This document shows, in pieces, positions 1-9,068 of a stretch of DNA of 64,000 nt. Position 1 is the first letter of the stretch. Every line of letters starts with the position of its first letter. Origin of the DNA: Halocynthiibacter sp. SDUM655004 (GTDB lineage: Bacteria; Pseudomonadota; Alphaproteobacteria; Rhodobacterales; Rhodobacteraceae); assembly GCF_026015885.1 (NCBI RefSeq), contig NZ_JAPDUG010000001.1:1364001-1428000 (forward strand), given 5' to 3'. The notes beneath the pieces were generated by a model. That model worked only from the letters and a program-made list of their open reading frames with translations. It was not told the origin of the DNA and searched no databases. The position numbers were made by a program, and so were the translations under genes.

Positions 1-362
1 GTGGGTTCTGGGCCGTCAGGGAATACATGCCCAAGGTGCGCCTTGCACACGTCGCAATGCACTTCGGTGCGGCGCATAAAGAACTTGCGATCCTCTTGGG
101 TGCCAATCGGCGCGTCCGGCATTGGGGCATAGAAACTCGGCCATCCCGTGCCGGATTCGTATTTCTGCGCCTGATCAAAAAGCGGTGTATCACAGCAAAT
201 GCAGCGGAAAACCCCGTCAACCTTAGGAAAATTGTCACAACTATGCGCGCGCTCTGTGCCGTGTTTTCGCGTGACTTTATACGCCTCCGGTGAAAGTTGC
301 GCGCGCCAATCGGCATCGCTTTTGATGATTTCCTGTGGGCGGGAGTCGGGCGCTTTGGCCAT
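1..362 (-). CDS. msrB: Peptide-methionine (R)-S-oxide reductase MsrB (3' end outside window)
   Basis: Reads from ATG at 362 leftwards and leaves the window without a stop, so about 120 N-terminal residues are present. The translation MAKAPDSRPQEIIKSDADWR is the usual MsrB opening. Two CxxC pairs of the structural zinc site are visible (CICC, and CDVC before KAHLGHVF), as is the family block SGTGWPSFYAP. The enzyme reduces methionine-R-sulfoxide in proteins in the cytosol. The resolving/catalytic Cys motif (RYCxN) lies beyond the edge, so catalytic competence cannot be checked. Divergent from the acyltransferase gene at 498. Confidence 0.93.
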   Translation of the reverse strand, partial: MAKAPDSRPQEIIKSDADWRAQLSPEAYKVTRKHGTERAHSCDNFPKVDGVFRCICCDTPLFDQAQKYESGTGWPSFYAPMPDAPIGTQEDRKFFMRRTEVHCDVCKAHLGHVFPDGPEP

Positions 363-497
363 ATGTCAAATTCCTGTCACGTCTTGAGAGTAGGCTTCAC
401 ACATATCATATGAGAAGCTGACCCCGTTAAAAAAGCGGGCGCAGGAGCGGTTTACGCAATTGTGATATCGAACGGGTGAGGTTGAGGAGAGCGTCAA

Positions 498-1238
498 ATG
501 ACCATGCTAAAACAGGGCCGCTATCAAGCGCGTTTGGCCAAGACATCGCATGACATTGCTGCCGCCCAAGAGCTGCGTCACCGCGCGTTCTTTCAGGACG
601 AAGCGCAACGCGGCTTGGATCAGGACGAATTCGACGAGAAATGTAGCCATGTGCTCGTGTCGGATTTGAAGACAGGCCGTCTTGTCTGCTGTTTTCGCAT
701 GATGGAACTGGCCGATGGGCGTGGCATCACCAACAGCTATGCGGCGCAATATTACGAGCTATCCGCGCTCGCCGATTTTGATGGCCCGATTGTCGAGATG
801 GGGCGCTTTTGCGTTGATCCTTCGGAGAATTCGCCCGATATCCTGCGCGTTGCATGGGGCGCGATGACCGAGTTTGTCGATAGTCGAGGCGTGCAACTTT
901 TGTTTGGTTGTTCCTCGTTTAAAGGCACAGAGGCGGAGGCCTATTATGACGCCTTTGCCATGCTCAAGGAGCGCCATCTGGCGCCGAAACGATGGCTTCC
1001 CAAAGTGAAAGCGCCCGATGTGTTCCGTTTTGCCCAACGCCTGCGTCGCAAGCCTGATCCGAAGCGGGCGATGCGTTCCATGCCGCCATTGCTCAAAACA
1101 TATCTCGCTATGGGCGGATGGGTGAGTGATCATGCGGTGATTGATCCGGTGATGAACACGCTGCATGTGTTCACAGGGCTTGAGATCGGTGCAATTCCAC
1201 CGGCGCGACGACGTTTCCTTCAGGCGGCCACACGCTAG
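498..1238 (+). CDS. OlsB/GlsB-type amino-acid N-acyltransferase (GNAT fold)
   Basis: A 246-residue GNAT-fold protein of the ornithine-acyl-ACP N-acyltransferase family, which makes lyso-aminolipids from an amino acid and acyl-ACP. It has the family blocks EMGRFCVDP and LLFGCSSFKGT, parallel to ELGRSCVHP and ILFGVASFHGT of the olsB gene at 52099 in this window. The start ATG at 498 follows a strong Shine-Dalgarno (GAGGAGAG, 483-490). No lyso-lipid acyltransferase is adjacent, unlike the second copy. Roseobacters are known to carry an OlsB for ornithine lipids and a related GlsB for glutamine lipids. That this copy is the GlsB-type enzyme is my inference from paralogy, not something the sequence proves. 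Confidence 0.78.
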   Translation: MTMLKQGRYQARLAKTSHDIAAAQELRHRAFFQDEAQRGLDQDEFDEKCSHVLVSDLKTGRLVCCFRMMELADGRGITNSYAAQYYELSALADFDGPIVEMGRFCVDPSENSPDILRVAWGAMTEFVDSRGVQLLFGCSSFKGTEAEAYYDAFAMLKERHLAPKRWLPKVKAPDVFRFAQRLRRKPDPKRAMRSMPPLLKTYLAMGGWVSDHAVIDPVMNTLHVFTGLEIGAIPPARRRFLQAATR

Positions 1239-1294
1239 AATTTCGCTATTCGCGCATTCCCGCGCTTGACCTTCGCCGCGCAGCCCACTAGCCG

Positions 1295-3130
1295 ATGGCC
1301 ATGGCACGTGTACCTCTTTTACAGCTTTCCGATATCGCGCTCGGTTTTGGCGGCGATCCGCTTTTCTCTTCGCTTGATCTTGTTGTGCAACCAGGCGACC
1401 GCGTGGCGCTTGTCGGGCGCAATGGCTCTGGTAAATCCACTTTGATGAAGGTCATGGCAGGGTTGGTGGAGCCTGATGATGGCAGTCGCGTTGTCCCGCA
1501 GGGTACTTCTGTTGGCTATATGGAGCAGGATCCAGACCTTAGCGGTTTTGCCACGCTTGGCGATTTCGCCGCAAGCGAGCTTGATCCGGCCGATGCCTAC
1601 CGCGTTGAAATGGTTGCCGAAGGGCTGAAATTCAAACCCGCAACAGAAGTTGCAGTTGCGTCGGGCGGGGAGCGGCGGCGAGCGGCCTTGGCCAAATTGC
1701 TGGCTGAAGCGCCGGATTTGATGCTGCTGGACGAGCCGACCAACCACCTTGATATCGAAGCCATCGGATGGCTTGAGGAGCAACTCAAAACAACGCGTGC
1801 GGGTTTTGTCCTTATTTCGCACGACCGCGCCTTCTTGAACGCGCTCACTCGCGCGACCCTCTGGGTTGATCGCGGGCAGGTACGTCGCCTTGAGAAGGGG
1901 TTCGCCCATTTCGAGGCATGGCGTGACAAAATCTGGGAAGACGAGGACATGCAGCGCCACAAGCTTGACCGCAAGATCAAGAGCGAGGCGCGATGGGCCG
2001 TTGAAGGCATTTCTGCGCGGCGCAAACGTAATCAGGGCCGCGTTCGCGCGCTTCAGGACTTACGGGCCGAACGTGCCAGCCAGATCAAACGCCAAGGCGC
2101 GGCCGCAATGGCGTTCGATGCCAGCCCTAAATCCGGTAAAAAGGTGATTGAAGCCGAGCACATCAGCAAAGCCTTTGACGGGAAGGTCATCCTACGCGAC
2201 TTCTCGATCAAGATCGCGCGCGGAGATCGCGTGGCTTTTGTAGGGCCGAATGGCGTAGGTAAAACCACGTTGCTCAAGATCCTTACGGGGCAGGAACCAC
2301 CAGATAGCGGCGAAGTAAAACTCGGCACCAAAATCGAAATGGTTGTGTTTGATCAAAATCGCGCGCAGCTTGATCCGGAGATGAGCCTGTGGGAAAGCCT
2401 CACCGGCGATCCCGATATGCGTGTGTCAGGTAAGGCCGATCAGGTCATGGTGCGCGGTAATCCGCGCCATGTGGTCGGGTATCTCAAGGATTTCCTATTT
2501 GACGAAAGCCGTGCGCGGGCGGCGGTGTCTTCTTTATCTGGTGGGGAAAAGGCGCGGCTTTTGCTGGCCAAGATCATGGCGCGGGAAAGCAATCTTCTGG
2601 TGCTTGACGAGCCGACCAACGACCTTGATGTGGAAACGCTCGACCTGCTCCAAGACTTGCTTGGCGAATACGACGGCACCGTGCTTCTGGTGAGCCACGA
2701 CCGTGATTTCCTTGACCGTGTGGCGCAAACGACAATTGCGATGGAAGGCGACGGAAACGCTACTGCCTACGCAGGTGGCTGGAGTGATTACCGCGCGCAA
2801 CGGGCCGAAACTGTGGACGTTGCGAAGCCGAGCGGTGCAAAGCCCAAAGCAAAATCGACGAAAGCGGATTCAGAGTCTGAGAAAACCGAAACGTCCAAGC
2901 AAACTGGACTTTCCTTTACAGAGCAGCACCGTCTTGAGGCGTTGCCCGATGAAATGGCGCGGCTAGAGGCCGAAATAGCCAAGCTTGAAGCATTCCTGTC
3001 GGACCCTGAAATGTTTACCAAAGAACCGGTGAAGTTCCAAAAAGGAACCGATGCACTCGTCGAACGCCAAGAGGCGCTCGCCAAGGCCGAGGAAGAATGG
3101 TTGATGCTTGAGGAAAAGGCTGAAGGCTAA
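1295..3130 (+). CDS. ABC-F family ATPase (Uup-like)
   Basis: 611 residues with two ABC domains in one chain and no membrane segments, the ABC-F layout. Walker A motifs are GRNGSGKST (41-49) and GPNGVGKTT (about 317-325). The signatures are SGGERRR and LSGGEKAR, and both domains have LDEPTN Walker B strands. A charged linker lies between the domains, and a Lys/Glu-rich tail ending in a predicted coiled coil (about 530-611) matches the Uup type. ABC-F proteins act on ribosomes or, for Uup, in replication and translation quality control. The start is uncertain: ATGs at 1295 and 1301 are both in frame and no clear Shine-Dalgarno precedes either. It converges with the SDR gene at 3144. Confidence 0.9.
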   Translation: MAMARVPLLQLSDIALGFGGDPLFSSLDLVVQPGDRVALVGRNGSGKSTLMKVMAGLVEPDDGSRVVPQGTSVGYMEQDPDLSGFATLGDFAASELDPADAYRVEMVAEGLKFKPATEVAVASGGERRRAALAKLLAEAPDLMLLDEPTNHLDIEAIGWLEEQLKTTRAGFVLISHDRAFLNALTRATLWVDRGQVRRLEKGFAHFEAWRDKIWEDEDMQRHKLDRKIKSEARWAVEGISARRKRNQGRVRALQDLRAERASQIKRQGAAAMAFDASPKSGKKVIEAEHISKAFDGKVILRDFSIKIARGDRVAFVGPNGVGKTTLLKILTGQEPPDSGEVKLGTKIEMVVFDQNRAQLDPEMSLWESLTGDPDMRVSGKADQVMVRGNPRHVVGYLKDFLFDESRARAAVSSLSGGEKARLLLAKIMARESNLLVLDEPTNDLDVETLDLLQDLLGEYDGTVLLVSHDRDFLDRVAQTTIAMEGDGNATAYAGGWSDYRAQRAETVDVAKPSGAKPKAKSTKADSESEKTETSKQTGLSFTEQHRLEALPDEMARLEAEIAKLEAFLSDPEMFTKEPVKFQKGTDALVERQEALAKAEEEWLMLEEKAEG

Positions 3131-3143
3131 GCGCGCGCAGGCG

Positions 3144-3899
3144 TTATTGCATCCGCAAACCACCATCAAGCCGGATCACTTCGGCATTGAGGTAGGGGTG
3201 CGAGATGATGAACTCTGCCAGCCGCGCGTATTCTTCGCCAGAGCCAAGGCGCTTGGGGTGCAGCACGTCTTTTGACAGTTCTGTGATCATGTCCTCACCG
3301 AGGCTTTCGAGCATCGGTGTCAGGAAAATTCCCGGAGCAATGGCCATGACGCGAATACCGGTTCGTGCCAAATCGCGCGCCATCGGGAGCGACATGCCCG
3401 CGATCCCTGCTTTAGACGCCGCATAGGCTGCTTGCCCACGTTGCCCGTCGAAGGCAGCGACAGACGCTGTATTCACGATCACGCCGCGCTCGCCATCTGC
3501 GTTCGGCTCGTTCTCTGCCATCACTTCTGCTGCGAGGCGGGCAACGTTGAAGCTGCCGACAAGGTTAATGTCGATTGTGCGCTGGAAGTCGGCAAGCGGG
3601 AAGGGGCCTTTTTTGCCCAATGTCGAAGCTCCGGTAACAATACCAGCGCAGTTAACCACCGCCGTGATGCCCCCCATGGCGGATTTCGCCGCTGCGACGG
3701 CCTTTGCAGTGGAAGCTTCGTCAGACACATCAACTTCGGCGAAATGCGCGCCTGTTTCTTTGGCCATTGCTTCGCCTTTGTCGGCGTCGCGGTCAAAGAT
3801 CGTAACCTGCGCGCCTTTTGACAAAAGGTAACGTGCGGTTGCTCCGCCAAGCCCGGAAGCGCCGCCAGTCACGATTGCTTTTGCCGAAGTAATGTCCAT
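3144..3899 (-). CDS. Short-chain dehydrogenase/reductase (3-hydroxyacyl-CoA dehydrogenase type 2-like)
   Basis: 251 residues from ATG 3899, chosen because GGAGAC lies just upstream and the Rossmann strand starts immediately; an in-frame ATG at 3956 would add 19 unlikely residues. The nucleotide-binding motif TGGASGLG is at 11-18 and the catalytic triad is S146, Y159, K163. The sequence resembles the HSD10 / 3-hydroxy-2-methylbutyryl-CoA dehydrogenase branch, so an NAD-dependent step of acyl-CoA or branched-chain amino-acid breakdown is likely. The exact substrate cannot be read from the sequence. No other fatty-acid gene is next to it. Confidence 0.88.
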   Translation of the reverse strand: MDITSAKAIVTGGASGLGGATARYLLSKGAQVTIFDRDADKGEAMAKETGAHFAEVDVSDEASTAKAVAAAKSAMGGITAVVNCAGIVTGASTLGKKGPFPLADFQRTIDINLVGSFNVARLAAEVMAENEPNADGERGVIVNTASVAAFDGQRGQAAYAASKAGIAGMSLPMARDLARTGIRVMAIAPGIFLTPMLESLGEDMITELSKDVLHPKRLGSGEEYARLAEFIISHPYLNAEVIRLDGGLRMQ

Positions 3900-3971
3900 T
3901 TGTTGTCTCCACCCATGAATTGAACAACTGTTCAATAACGTGGATATGCAGTCCAATCAAGCGTTACGCAC

Positions 3972-4886
3972 CTACCAACGCCCTGATGCGCCGCCGCCCG
4001 AACTGCTGCCACCGCTAAACCCGCCGGAACTTGAGCTTGAACTGCTGGATTTGGTCGAAATGACATAGGGTGTTGAGGTGTGATAGCCGCAGTGCGGGCA
4101 ATCAACCAATGTTTCGCCGCGCCCTGTGGTGCTTCGGGTTGCGGCTTGCACTGTTTTGCGTTGGCGCTTCATGCCTGCAACGCCACATTGCGGGCAGGGT
4201 TTGCGTGCAAAGCGCATGGCGGAGATTTTGGGGGCGAGCAGCCCGCCGCCCATGAAAGCTGCGAAGATGCCGAAAAAAAGAAATAGCGGCCAATTGCTTT
4301 CACCAGAAGGCGCTTGCCGTTCGGGCGGTTCCTGCCCTTGATTGAATGGATACGCAATCTGATCGATTGTGGCTTGGGTTCCGTCGAGAATCCCTTTGGC
4401 GAAATTGCCCTCCTTGAAATCGGGTGTCATGTAATAGTGGATCACGTCGCTGGCGAGATAGTCATAGCTTTCGGGATATCCTGCGCCCAACTCAATCCGC
4501 ATCTGTCTGTCGTCTTTCGCGACAAGGATCAGGATGCCATCGTTGCGCTCTGGATCACCAATACCCCACTGATTGAACAGCCCGGTCGCGAAAGGTTCGA
4601 TTTCAGGCCAGTTTCCATAGTCCATCATCGTGTCGAGTGTCAGCACAGTAATCTCAACTCCGCTTTCCTCGCGGTAGTCCTTGAGCAGTGTTTCAACTCC
4701 CGCTTCGTCCTCTGGCGGGAGTAGATCGGCGTAGTCATTCACATAGGGGCTTTGCCAATCCGGAAATTGCTGAGCAGTAGCAGGAACCGCAATTAAGATC
4801 AGGATTGCGATACCGGCAAGAGTAAGCACAGCATGTTTGATCCATGACTTTGATGCCGAGAAACCAAAGATGGGGAGAGACAGCAC
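3972..4886 (-). CDS. TPM-domain membrane protein (YgcG/Psb32 family)
   Basis: 304 residues. An N-terminal signal or anchor segment (about 17-38, ending ATAQQ) precedes a TPM domain (about 45-170), with typical blocks VNDYADLL, NDGILILVAKDDRQMRIELG and GYP. A second membrane segment follows at 199-217. After it comes a zinc ribbon with Cys pairs at 231/234 and 263/266, and then a Ser/Gly-rich tail ending GGASGRW. The topology suggests a periplasmic TPM domain and a cytosolic zinc ribbon and tail. TPM proteins are linked to membrane-protein or photosystem repair, but no biochemical role can be assigned here. Confidence 0.85.
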   Translation of the reverse strand: MLSLPIFGFSASKSWIKHAVLTLAGIAILILIAVPATAQQFPDWQSPYVNDYADLLPPEDEAGVETLLKDYREESGVEITVLTLDTMMDYGNWPEIEPFATGLFNQWGIGDPERNDGILILVAKDDRQMRIELGAGYPESYDYLASDVIHYYMTPDFKEGNFAKGILDGTQATIDQIAYPFNQGQEPPERQAPSGESNWPLFLFFGIFAAFMGGGLLAPKISAMRFARKPCPQCGVAGMKRQRKTVQAATRSTTGRGETLVDCPHCGYHTSTPYVISTKSSSSSSSSGGFSGGSSSGGGASGRW

Positions 4887-4991
4887 TTAAACCCTCCTGC
4901 TAATAATGGGACCGCGATTTCGGCCTCTAGAATATCGAAAATGAATGCGTGAGTTTAGCGCTGTTGCCATCTTCAAATCAACTGTGATGGG

Positions 4992-6386
4992 CTAGGATAC
5001 TGCGCCCTCCGTCAACTCCTTGAGAACCTTGGGTATCATCATCACATCGTCGCGGGTGCAATCAAACTGACCAACCTGAACACGAATGACGAAGCGGTCT
5101 TCATGGGTTGTTTGGGTCAGATAGATTCGCCCGTCGCGGTTGATTTTGTCGAGCAATTCGGCGGTCTCGGCGTCGGATTTATAGGCGAAGGTAAAGAGCG
5201 AAAGGCGCTGCTCTGTGGGCAGTGTGAACCCTTCAAGCGCACCAATCTCTTCGCGCGCCTCTTGTGCCCATGCCACGTGATTTCGAATTCGTGTGCGTAG
5301 CCCGTCGAGCCCATAGGCCCGTAGGGTGAACCAGATTTTGAGTGCGCGGAACCGACGTCCAAGCGGCACGGTCCATTCGTTGTAGTTTACGATTTCATCC
5401 TGCCCTTGGGTTTTCAGGTATTCAGGGCGTAGGCCAAGTGTGCGGATTTGATTGGTTGGGTCTGGCATGAATTGCACAGCGCAATCAAATTGCACACCAA
5501 GCCATTTGTGCGGGTTAAATACAACGGAATCCGCGGCTTCTACACCTTCCCAAAGTGGGCGAAACTCTTCGCAAATCATCGCGCTACCGGCCCATGCGGC
5601 GTCCACGTGGGTCATGAGGTTGTGCGCTTTTGCAATCTTGATGCAGGCGGCCAATGGATCGCATGCGCCAATCGACGTGCCACCCGTGCAAAGCACCACG
5701 CCAGCGGGTGTATATCCGGCGGTAATATCTGCGAGAATAGCGGCGCTAAGCGCCTCTGGGCCCATGCCGTAATCATCGCGTGTCGGGACTTTGACGAGGT
5801 TCTCTTGTCCGATGCCCGCAATGCGGACGGCCTTATCAACCGAGCTATGAGTTTGCGCAGAAGCATAGATGCGCAGGCGCGGAGAGGCAGAGAGGCCCGC
5901 TGTGTTGCCGTTAAATTCAAGCGCCCGCTCGCGCATGGTCAGTATTGCGGAAAGCGTGGCGGTTGTGGCGCTGTCGTGGATGGTGCCGGTGAACGTGTCT
6001 GGCAAGCCAAGCGCTTTGGTTAGCCAGTGGATCATCACGGCTTCGATCTCGTTTGCTGCCGGAGCCGTCTGCCAAAGCATCGCTTGCCCCGCGATCGCGT
6101 TGGCCAACTGTTCCGCGAGCATCGATGCAGGCGAGGCATTGGCAGGGAAATAGGCGAAGAAACGCGGATGTTGCCAATGGGTCGTCGCGCCGGGAACAAT
6201 GCGCTCGAAGTCAGCGAAAATTTCGGTGAGCGGATCAGCCGCTTCCGGTGGCGTGTCCGGGAGTTGCGCCGAAACATCACCGGGGGCCACATCAGGCCGC
6301 ACAGGGCGATCTCGCAGGGAATTGTGATAGTCGCGCGCCCAATCGGCGGCGATTTTGGACCAATGGGCGAGGTCGTCGTGGTTCAT
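4992..6386 (-). CDS. PLP-dependent decarboxylase, aromatic-L-amino-acid decarboxylase-like
   Basis: 464 residues of the group II PLP decarboxylase family. The block FNPHKWLGV holds the PLP lysine (K294), and HVDAAWAGS, about 30 residues earlier, supplies the aspartate and alanine that hold the cofactor. The N-terminal region has HPRFFAYFPANAS, typical of aromatic amino-acid decarboxylases and related enzymes. Length is close to the family norm. It starts 21 bases after the stop of the PEP-mutase-like gene, so the two are probably co-transcribed. The substrate is not readable: tyrosine, phenylalanine, tryptophan or DOPA are the usual ones, but some family members act on other acids. Confidence 0.87.
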   Translation of the reverse strand: MNHDDLAHWSKIAADWARDYHNSLRDRPVRPDVAPGDVSAQLPDTPPEAADPLTEIFADFERIVPGATTHWQHPRFFAYFPANASPASMLAEQLANAIAGQAMLWQTAPAANEIEAVMIHWLTKALGLPDTFTGTIHDSATTATLSAILTMRERALEFNGNTAGLSASPRLRIYASAQTHSSVDKAVRIAGIGQENLVKVPTRDDYGMGPEALSAAILADITAGYTPAGVVLCTGGTSIGACDPLAACIKIAKAHNLMTHVDAAWAGSAMICEEFRPLWEGVEAADSVVFNPHKWLGVQFDCAVQFMPDPTNQIRTLGLRPEYLKTQGQDEIVNYNEWTVPLGRRFRALKIWFTLRAYGLDGLRTRIRNHVAWAQEAREEIGALEGFTLPTEQRLSLFTFAYKSDAETAELLDKINRDGRIYLTQTTHEDRFVIRVQVGQFDCTRDDVMMIPKVLKELTEGAVS

Positions 6387-6407
6387 ATATGGCCTATGGT
6401 TTGGGGC

Positions 6408-7220
6408 TTATGGTTTAAGCAGCGCGTCGATTTTTGCTCCTGATATGCCATTGGCGAGCGGGGTGAAATCCCCTTCGGTCAGCATAGCGGTTGCTGCGTC
6501 AAAAAGCGTCCGGTGCGTGGCGCGGGCGAGGGCGGAGCCAAGCGAGATGCGGGCCACGCCAATTTCGGCATATTCAGCCAACCCGTGTTGCGCATAAGGG
6601 CCAGCACAGAGCGCGTTGAGCGGTGCCGAGGTTTGTGCGGCGAGGGCCTTGAGATCGTCCCAGCTCTTGGGCATTGGTACATAGAGGCCATCCGCGCCCG
6701 CCGCCTCGAAGGCCTGAATACGGGCAAGCGACTCTGCGTGGTCGTAGAGGTCGAGCATCACGCCATCTGCCCGCGCCACGAGAAAAAAATCTTGGGGGAG
6801 GGCGCGCGCCGCTGCCGCCGCCGCGCGGATGCGTTCAACCGCGATATCGCGCTCGTATGTGGTGTTTTCGGCAAGGCGTGTGTCTTCGATACATATGCCC
6901 GCAAGCCCGACTTCGGCGGCAAGGCGAACGGTTTCGGCAACCGTTTCGGGATCATCGCCAAAGCCGTTCTCAAAATCGCCGGAAACGGGTACGTTAACAG
7001 CCGCAACCAGTTCTTGCGCATGGGCCAAGGCCTGATCGCGTGTGACGGTGCCATCGGGCAAACCGAGCGTAAAGGCGTGTGCGGCAGAAGATGTTGCGAT
7101 TGCCCGCGCGCCAAGGTTGGCCAATACCTTCGCGCTGCCAATGTCCCACGCATTGGCCAGCACAAAGGGCGCACCTTTACGGTGCAACGCGCGAAAAACG
7201 GCTCCCTGATCCTGTGGCAT
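6408..7220 (-). CDS. Isocitrate lyase / PEP mutase superfamily protein
   Basis: 270 residues with a TIM-barrel pattern of the PEP mutase / isocitrate lyase superfamily. The metal-binding block DFENGFGDDPE and the following GICIEDT and ARADG strands are clear. The KKCGH loop that carries the catalytic Cys of true isocitrate lyase is absent, so glyoxylate-cycle activity is unlikely. A carbon-carbon or phosphorus-carbon lyase/mutase on a small oxo acid is more plausible. It is the first gene of an apparent two-gene unit with the PLP decarboxylase downstream. Proteins of this subgroup are common and mostly uncharacterised. Confidence 0.82.
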   Translation of the reverse strand: MPQDQGAVFRALHRKGAPFVLANAWDIGSAKVLANLGARAIATSSAAHAFTLGLPDGTVTRDQALAHAQELVAAVNVPVSGDFENGFGDDPETVAETVRLAAEVGLAGICIEDTRLAENTTYERDIAVERIRAAAAAARALPQDFFLVARADGVMLDLYDHAESLARIQAFEAAGADGLYVPMPKSWDDLKALAAQTSAPLNALCAGPYAQHGLAEYAEIGVARISLGSALARATHRTLFDAATAMLTEGDFTPLANGISGAKIDALLKP

Positions 7221-7459
7221 GGCGGCTCCTCCTATATCTGCGTGACCGTAATGTCAGCACTCCTGACCCGTCAAGGCGCTTGGCAGGGCAGGCTTTCGTT
7301 GATAGACAGCGTTCATGAGAAAACAAAACATTACAATCTGTATTTGTATTCCCTGCTAACATCATTTGCGGGCGCACTTCTCATTTTCATTTGAAATCAA
7401 AGTTGTTATGTCCGCAGCACGCTGGATTTATGCGCATGCCGCGCCGCTACGAGGACCAA

Positions 7460-8839
7460 ATGTACGACATACATCTGCACAACACGAAAACCCGTAAGAA
7501 AGAGCTGTTTACGCCGCTCGATGACAAGAATGTGCGGATGTATGTGTGCGGGCCGACGGTTTATGACCGCGCCCATCTTGGCAACGCACGCCCAGTGATT
7601 GTGTTTGATGTACTGCAACGGCTGCTGCGGCATCGGTATGGCGCGGAGCATGTGAAGTATGTGCGCAACTTTACGGATGTTGACGACAAGATCAACGCCC
7701 GCGCCCGCGAAACAGGGCGCTCGATTGCCGAGATTTGCGACGAAACAATCGGCTGGTTCCTTGAGGATATGGGGGCCGTCGGCGCAGAAGAGCCGGACGA
7801 GATGCCGCGCGCGACAGCCTATATCGAAGAAATGAAAAAGATGATCGAAGGGTTGGTCTTAAGTGGCCATGCCTATCCCGCTGAAAAGCATGTGCTGTTT
7901 TCGGTCGAAAGCTACAAGGACTATGGCGCGCTTTCGGGCCGATCGGTTGACGATATGATCGCCGGAGCGCGGGTCGAGGTTGCGCCTTATAAGCGGAACC
8001 CCATGGATTTTGTGCTTTGGAAACCGTCGGATGCCGAAACGCCGGGCTGGGATTCGGATTGGGGCTACGGGCGTCCGGGGTGGCACATCGAGTGTTCAGC
8101 AATGGCTTATGAGCTTTTGGGTGAAAGTTTTGATATCCATGGCGGCGGTAATGACCTGATGTTCCCGCACCACGAAAACGAGGTTGCCCAAAGTTGCTGC
8201 GCGCACCCCGAAGGCGACTTTGCCAAGGTCTGGATGCACAATGAAATGCTACAGGTCGAAGGTAAGAAAATGTCGAAATCGCTCGGCAATTTCTTCACCG
8301 TGCGTGATCTGCTGGACCAAGGCGTTCCTGGCGAGGTCATCCGCTTTGTGATGCTCTCGACCCATTATCGAAAACCAATGGATTGGACAGAAAAGAAGCG
8401 CAAAGAGGCGGAAGCTACGCTTCGCAAGTGGCGAAAACAATTGGACGGCGTGGAGACAAATGCCCGTCCACCTAGCGTTGAAGTTATGGCCGCTTTGTCA
8501 GATGACCTTAATACTCCGCGCGCGATCACTGAACTTCATCGACTTTCACGCGATGACAAGAAGGAAGAGCTTTTTGCAAGTTTGCTAGTGCTAGGGTTCG
8601 GTGATGATTGGAAGAGTGGCTTGTACCGCGATATCGAGTATTTCGCGCTGTTAGAGCCATTAGAAGTTAAATTTACACAGCTTAGAGCGAAGGCTATGGA
8701 GACCAAGGATTTCACCGAAGTTGATGCATTGAAATCAGCGTTGTTGGCGGCTGGTGTCGAGGTGAAGATGTCGCGCGAGGGTGTTGAGCTTTCGGCTGGT
8801 CCGGATTTCGATCCCACAAAGTTGGAGGGGTTGGAATGA
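7460..8839 (+). CDS. cysS: Cysteinyl-tRNA synthetase
   Basis: 459 residues from ATG 7460, close to the usual 460. This start has GAGGA four bases upstream (7451-7455); an in-frame ATG at 7391 would add 23 residues not found in the family. Class I signature motifs are HLGN (after VYDRA) and KMSKS (in [10 protein letters not shown]). Zinc ligands are carried by [17 protein letters not shown] and the HHENE block. It charges tRNA-Cys in the cytosol. The stop overlaps an ATG (ATGA) that opens a short frame I do not believe is coding. It is divergent from the PEP-mutase-like gene. Confidence 0.97.
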   Translation: MYDIHLHNTKTRKKELFTPLDDKNVRMYVCGPTVYDRAHLGNARPVIVFDVLQRLLRHRYGAEHVKYVRNFTDVDDKINARARETGRSIAEICDETIGWFLEDMGAVGAEEPDEMPRATAYIEEMKKMIEGLVLSGHAYPAEKHVLFSVESYKDYGALSGRSVDDMIAGARVEVAPYKRNPMDFVLWKPSDAETPGWDSDWGYGRPGWHIECSAMAYELLGESFDIHGGGNDLMFPHHENEVAQSCCAHPEGDFAKVWMHNEMLQVEGKKMSKSLGNFFTVRDLLDQGVPGEVIRFVMLSTHYRKPMDWTEKKRKEAEATLRKWRKQLDGVETNARPPSVEVMAALSDDLNTPRAITELHRLSRDDKKEELFASLLVLGFGDDWKSGLYRDIEYFALLEPLEVKFTQLRAKAMETKDFTEVDALKSALLAAGVEVKMSREGVELSAGPDFDPTKLEGLE

Positions 8840-8869
8840 TTGGAAATGGAATAGAGGTCAGCACGCGAC

Positions 8870-9035
8870 CCTGGGTGGGTGCGAAGCGCCCTCCCGTGGG
8901 GAGGGTCGGGCGCCGGCCGGGCTTTCAGCCCGTCCGATTTCGTTTTAGGGCCGAGAACCAGAGTTTTCTCATGACGCGTGACCTCACAATCGCTTTGCCC
9001 TCGCTCGAGGGCGGGGGCTTTACCCCCACCCGCGG
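8870..9035. repeat. Hairpin-rich structured intergenic element between cysS and cimA
   Basis: Four small perfect stem-loops are packed in 120 bases: CCCTCCC/GGGAGGG (8889-8905), CGGGCT/AGCCCG (8918-8932), CCCTCG/CGAGGG (8998-9011) and GGGGG/CCCCC (9013-9027). The outer arms also match each other at long range: GGGTGGG near 8874 with CCCACCC near 9026, and CGCCCTC near 8888 with GAGGGCG near 9008. This could be a palindromic interspersed repeat or a folded leader ahead of cimA. A 78-codon frame crosses it but has no protein-like composition. Confidence 0.55.
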
Positions 9036-9068
9036 TCAGGTGCCGCCCTCAGCATTTGAGGTGAGCCA

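Noticed and set aside
6513-7394. A 293-codon frame on the plus strand opposite the PEP-mutase-like gene
   Set aside because: It is antisense to a well-supported gene; long antisense frames are common in this GC-rich codon pattern and its translation lacks any domain.
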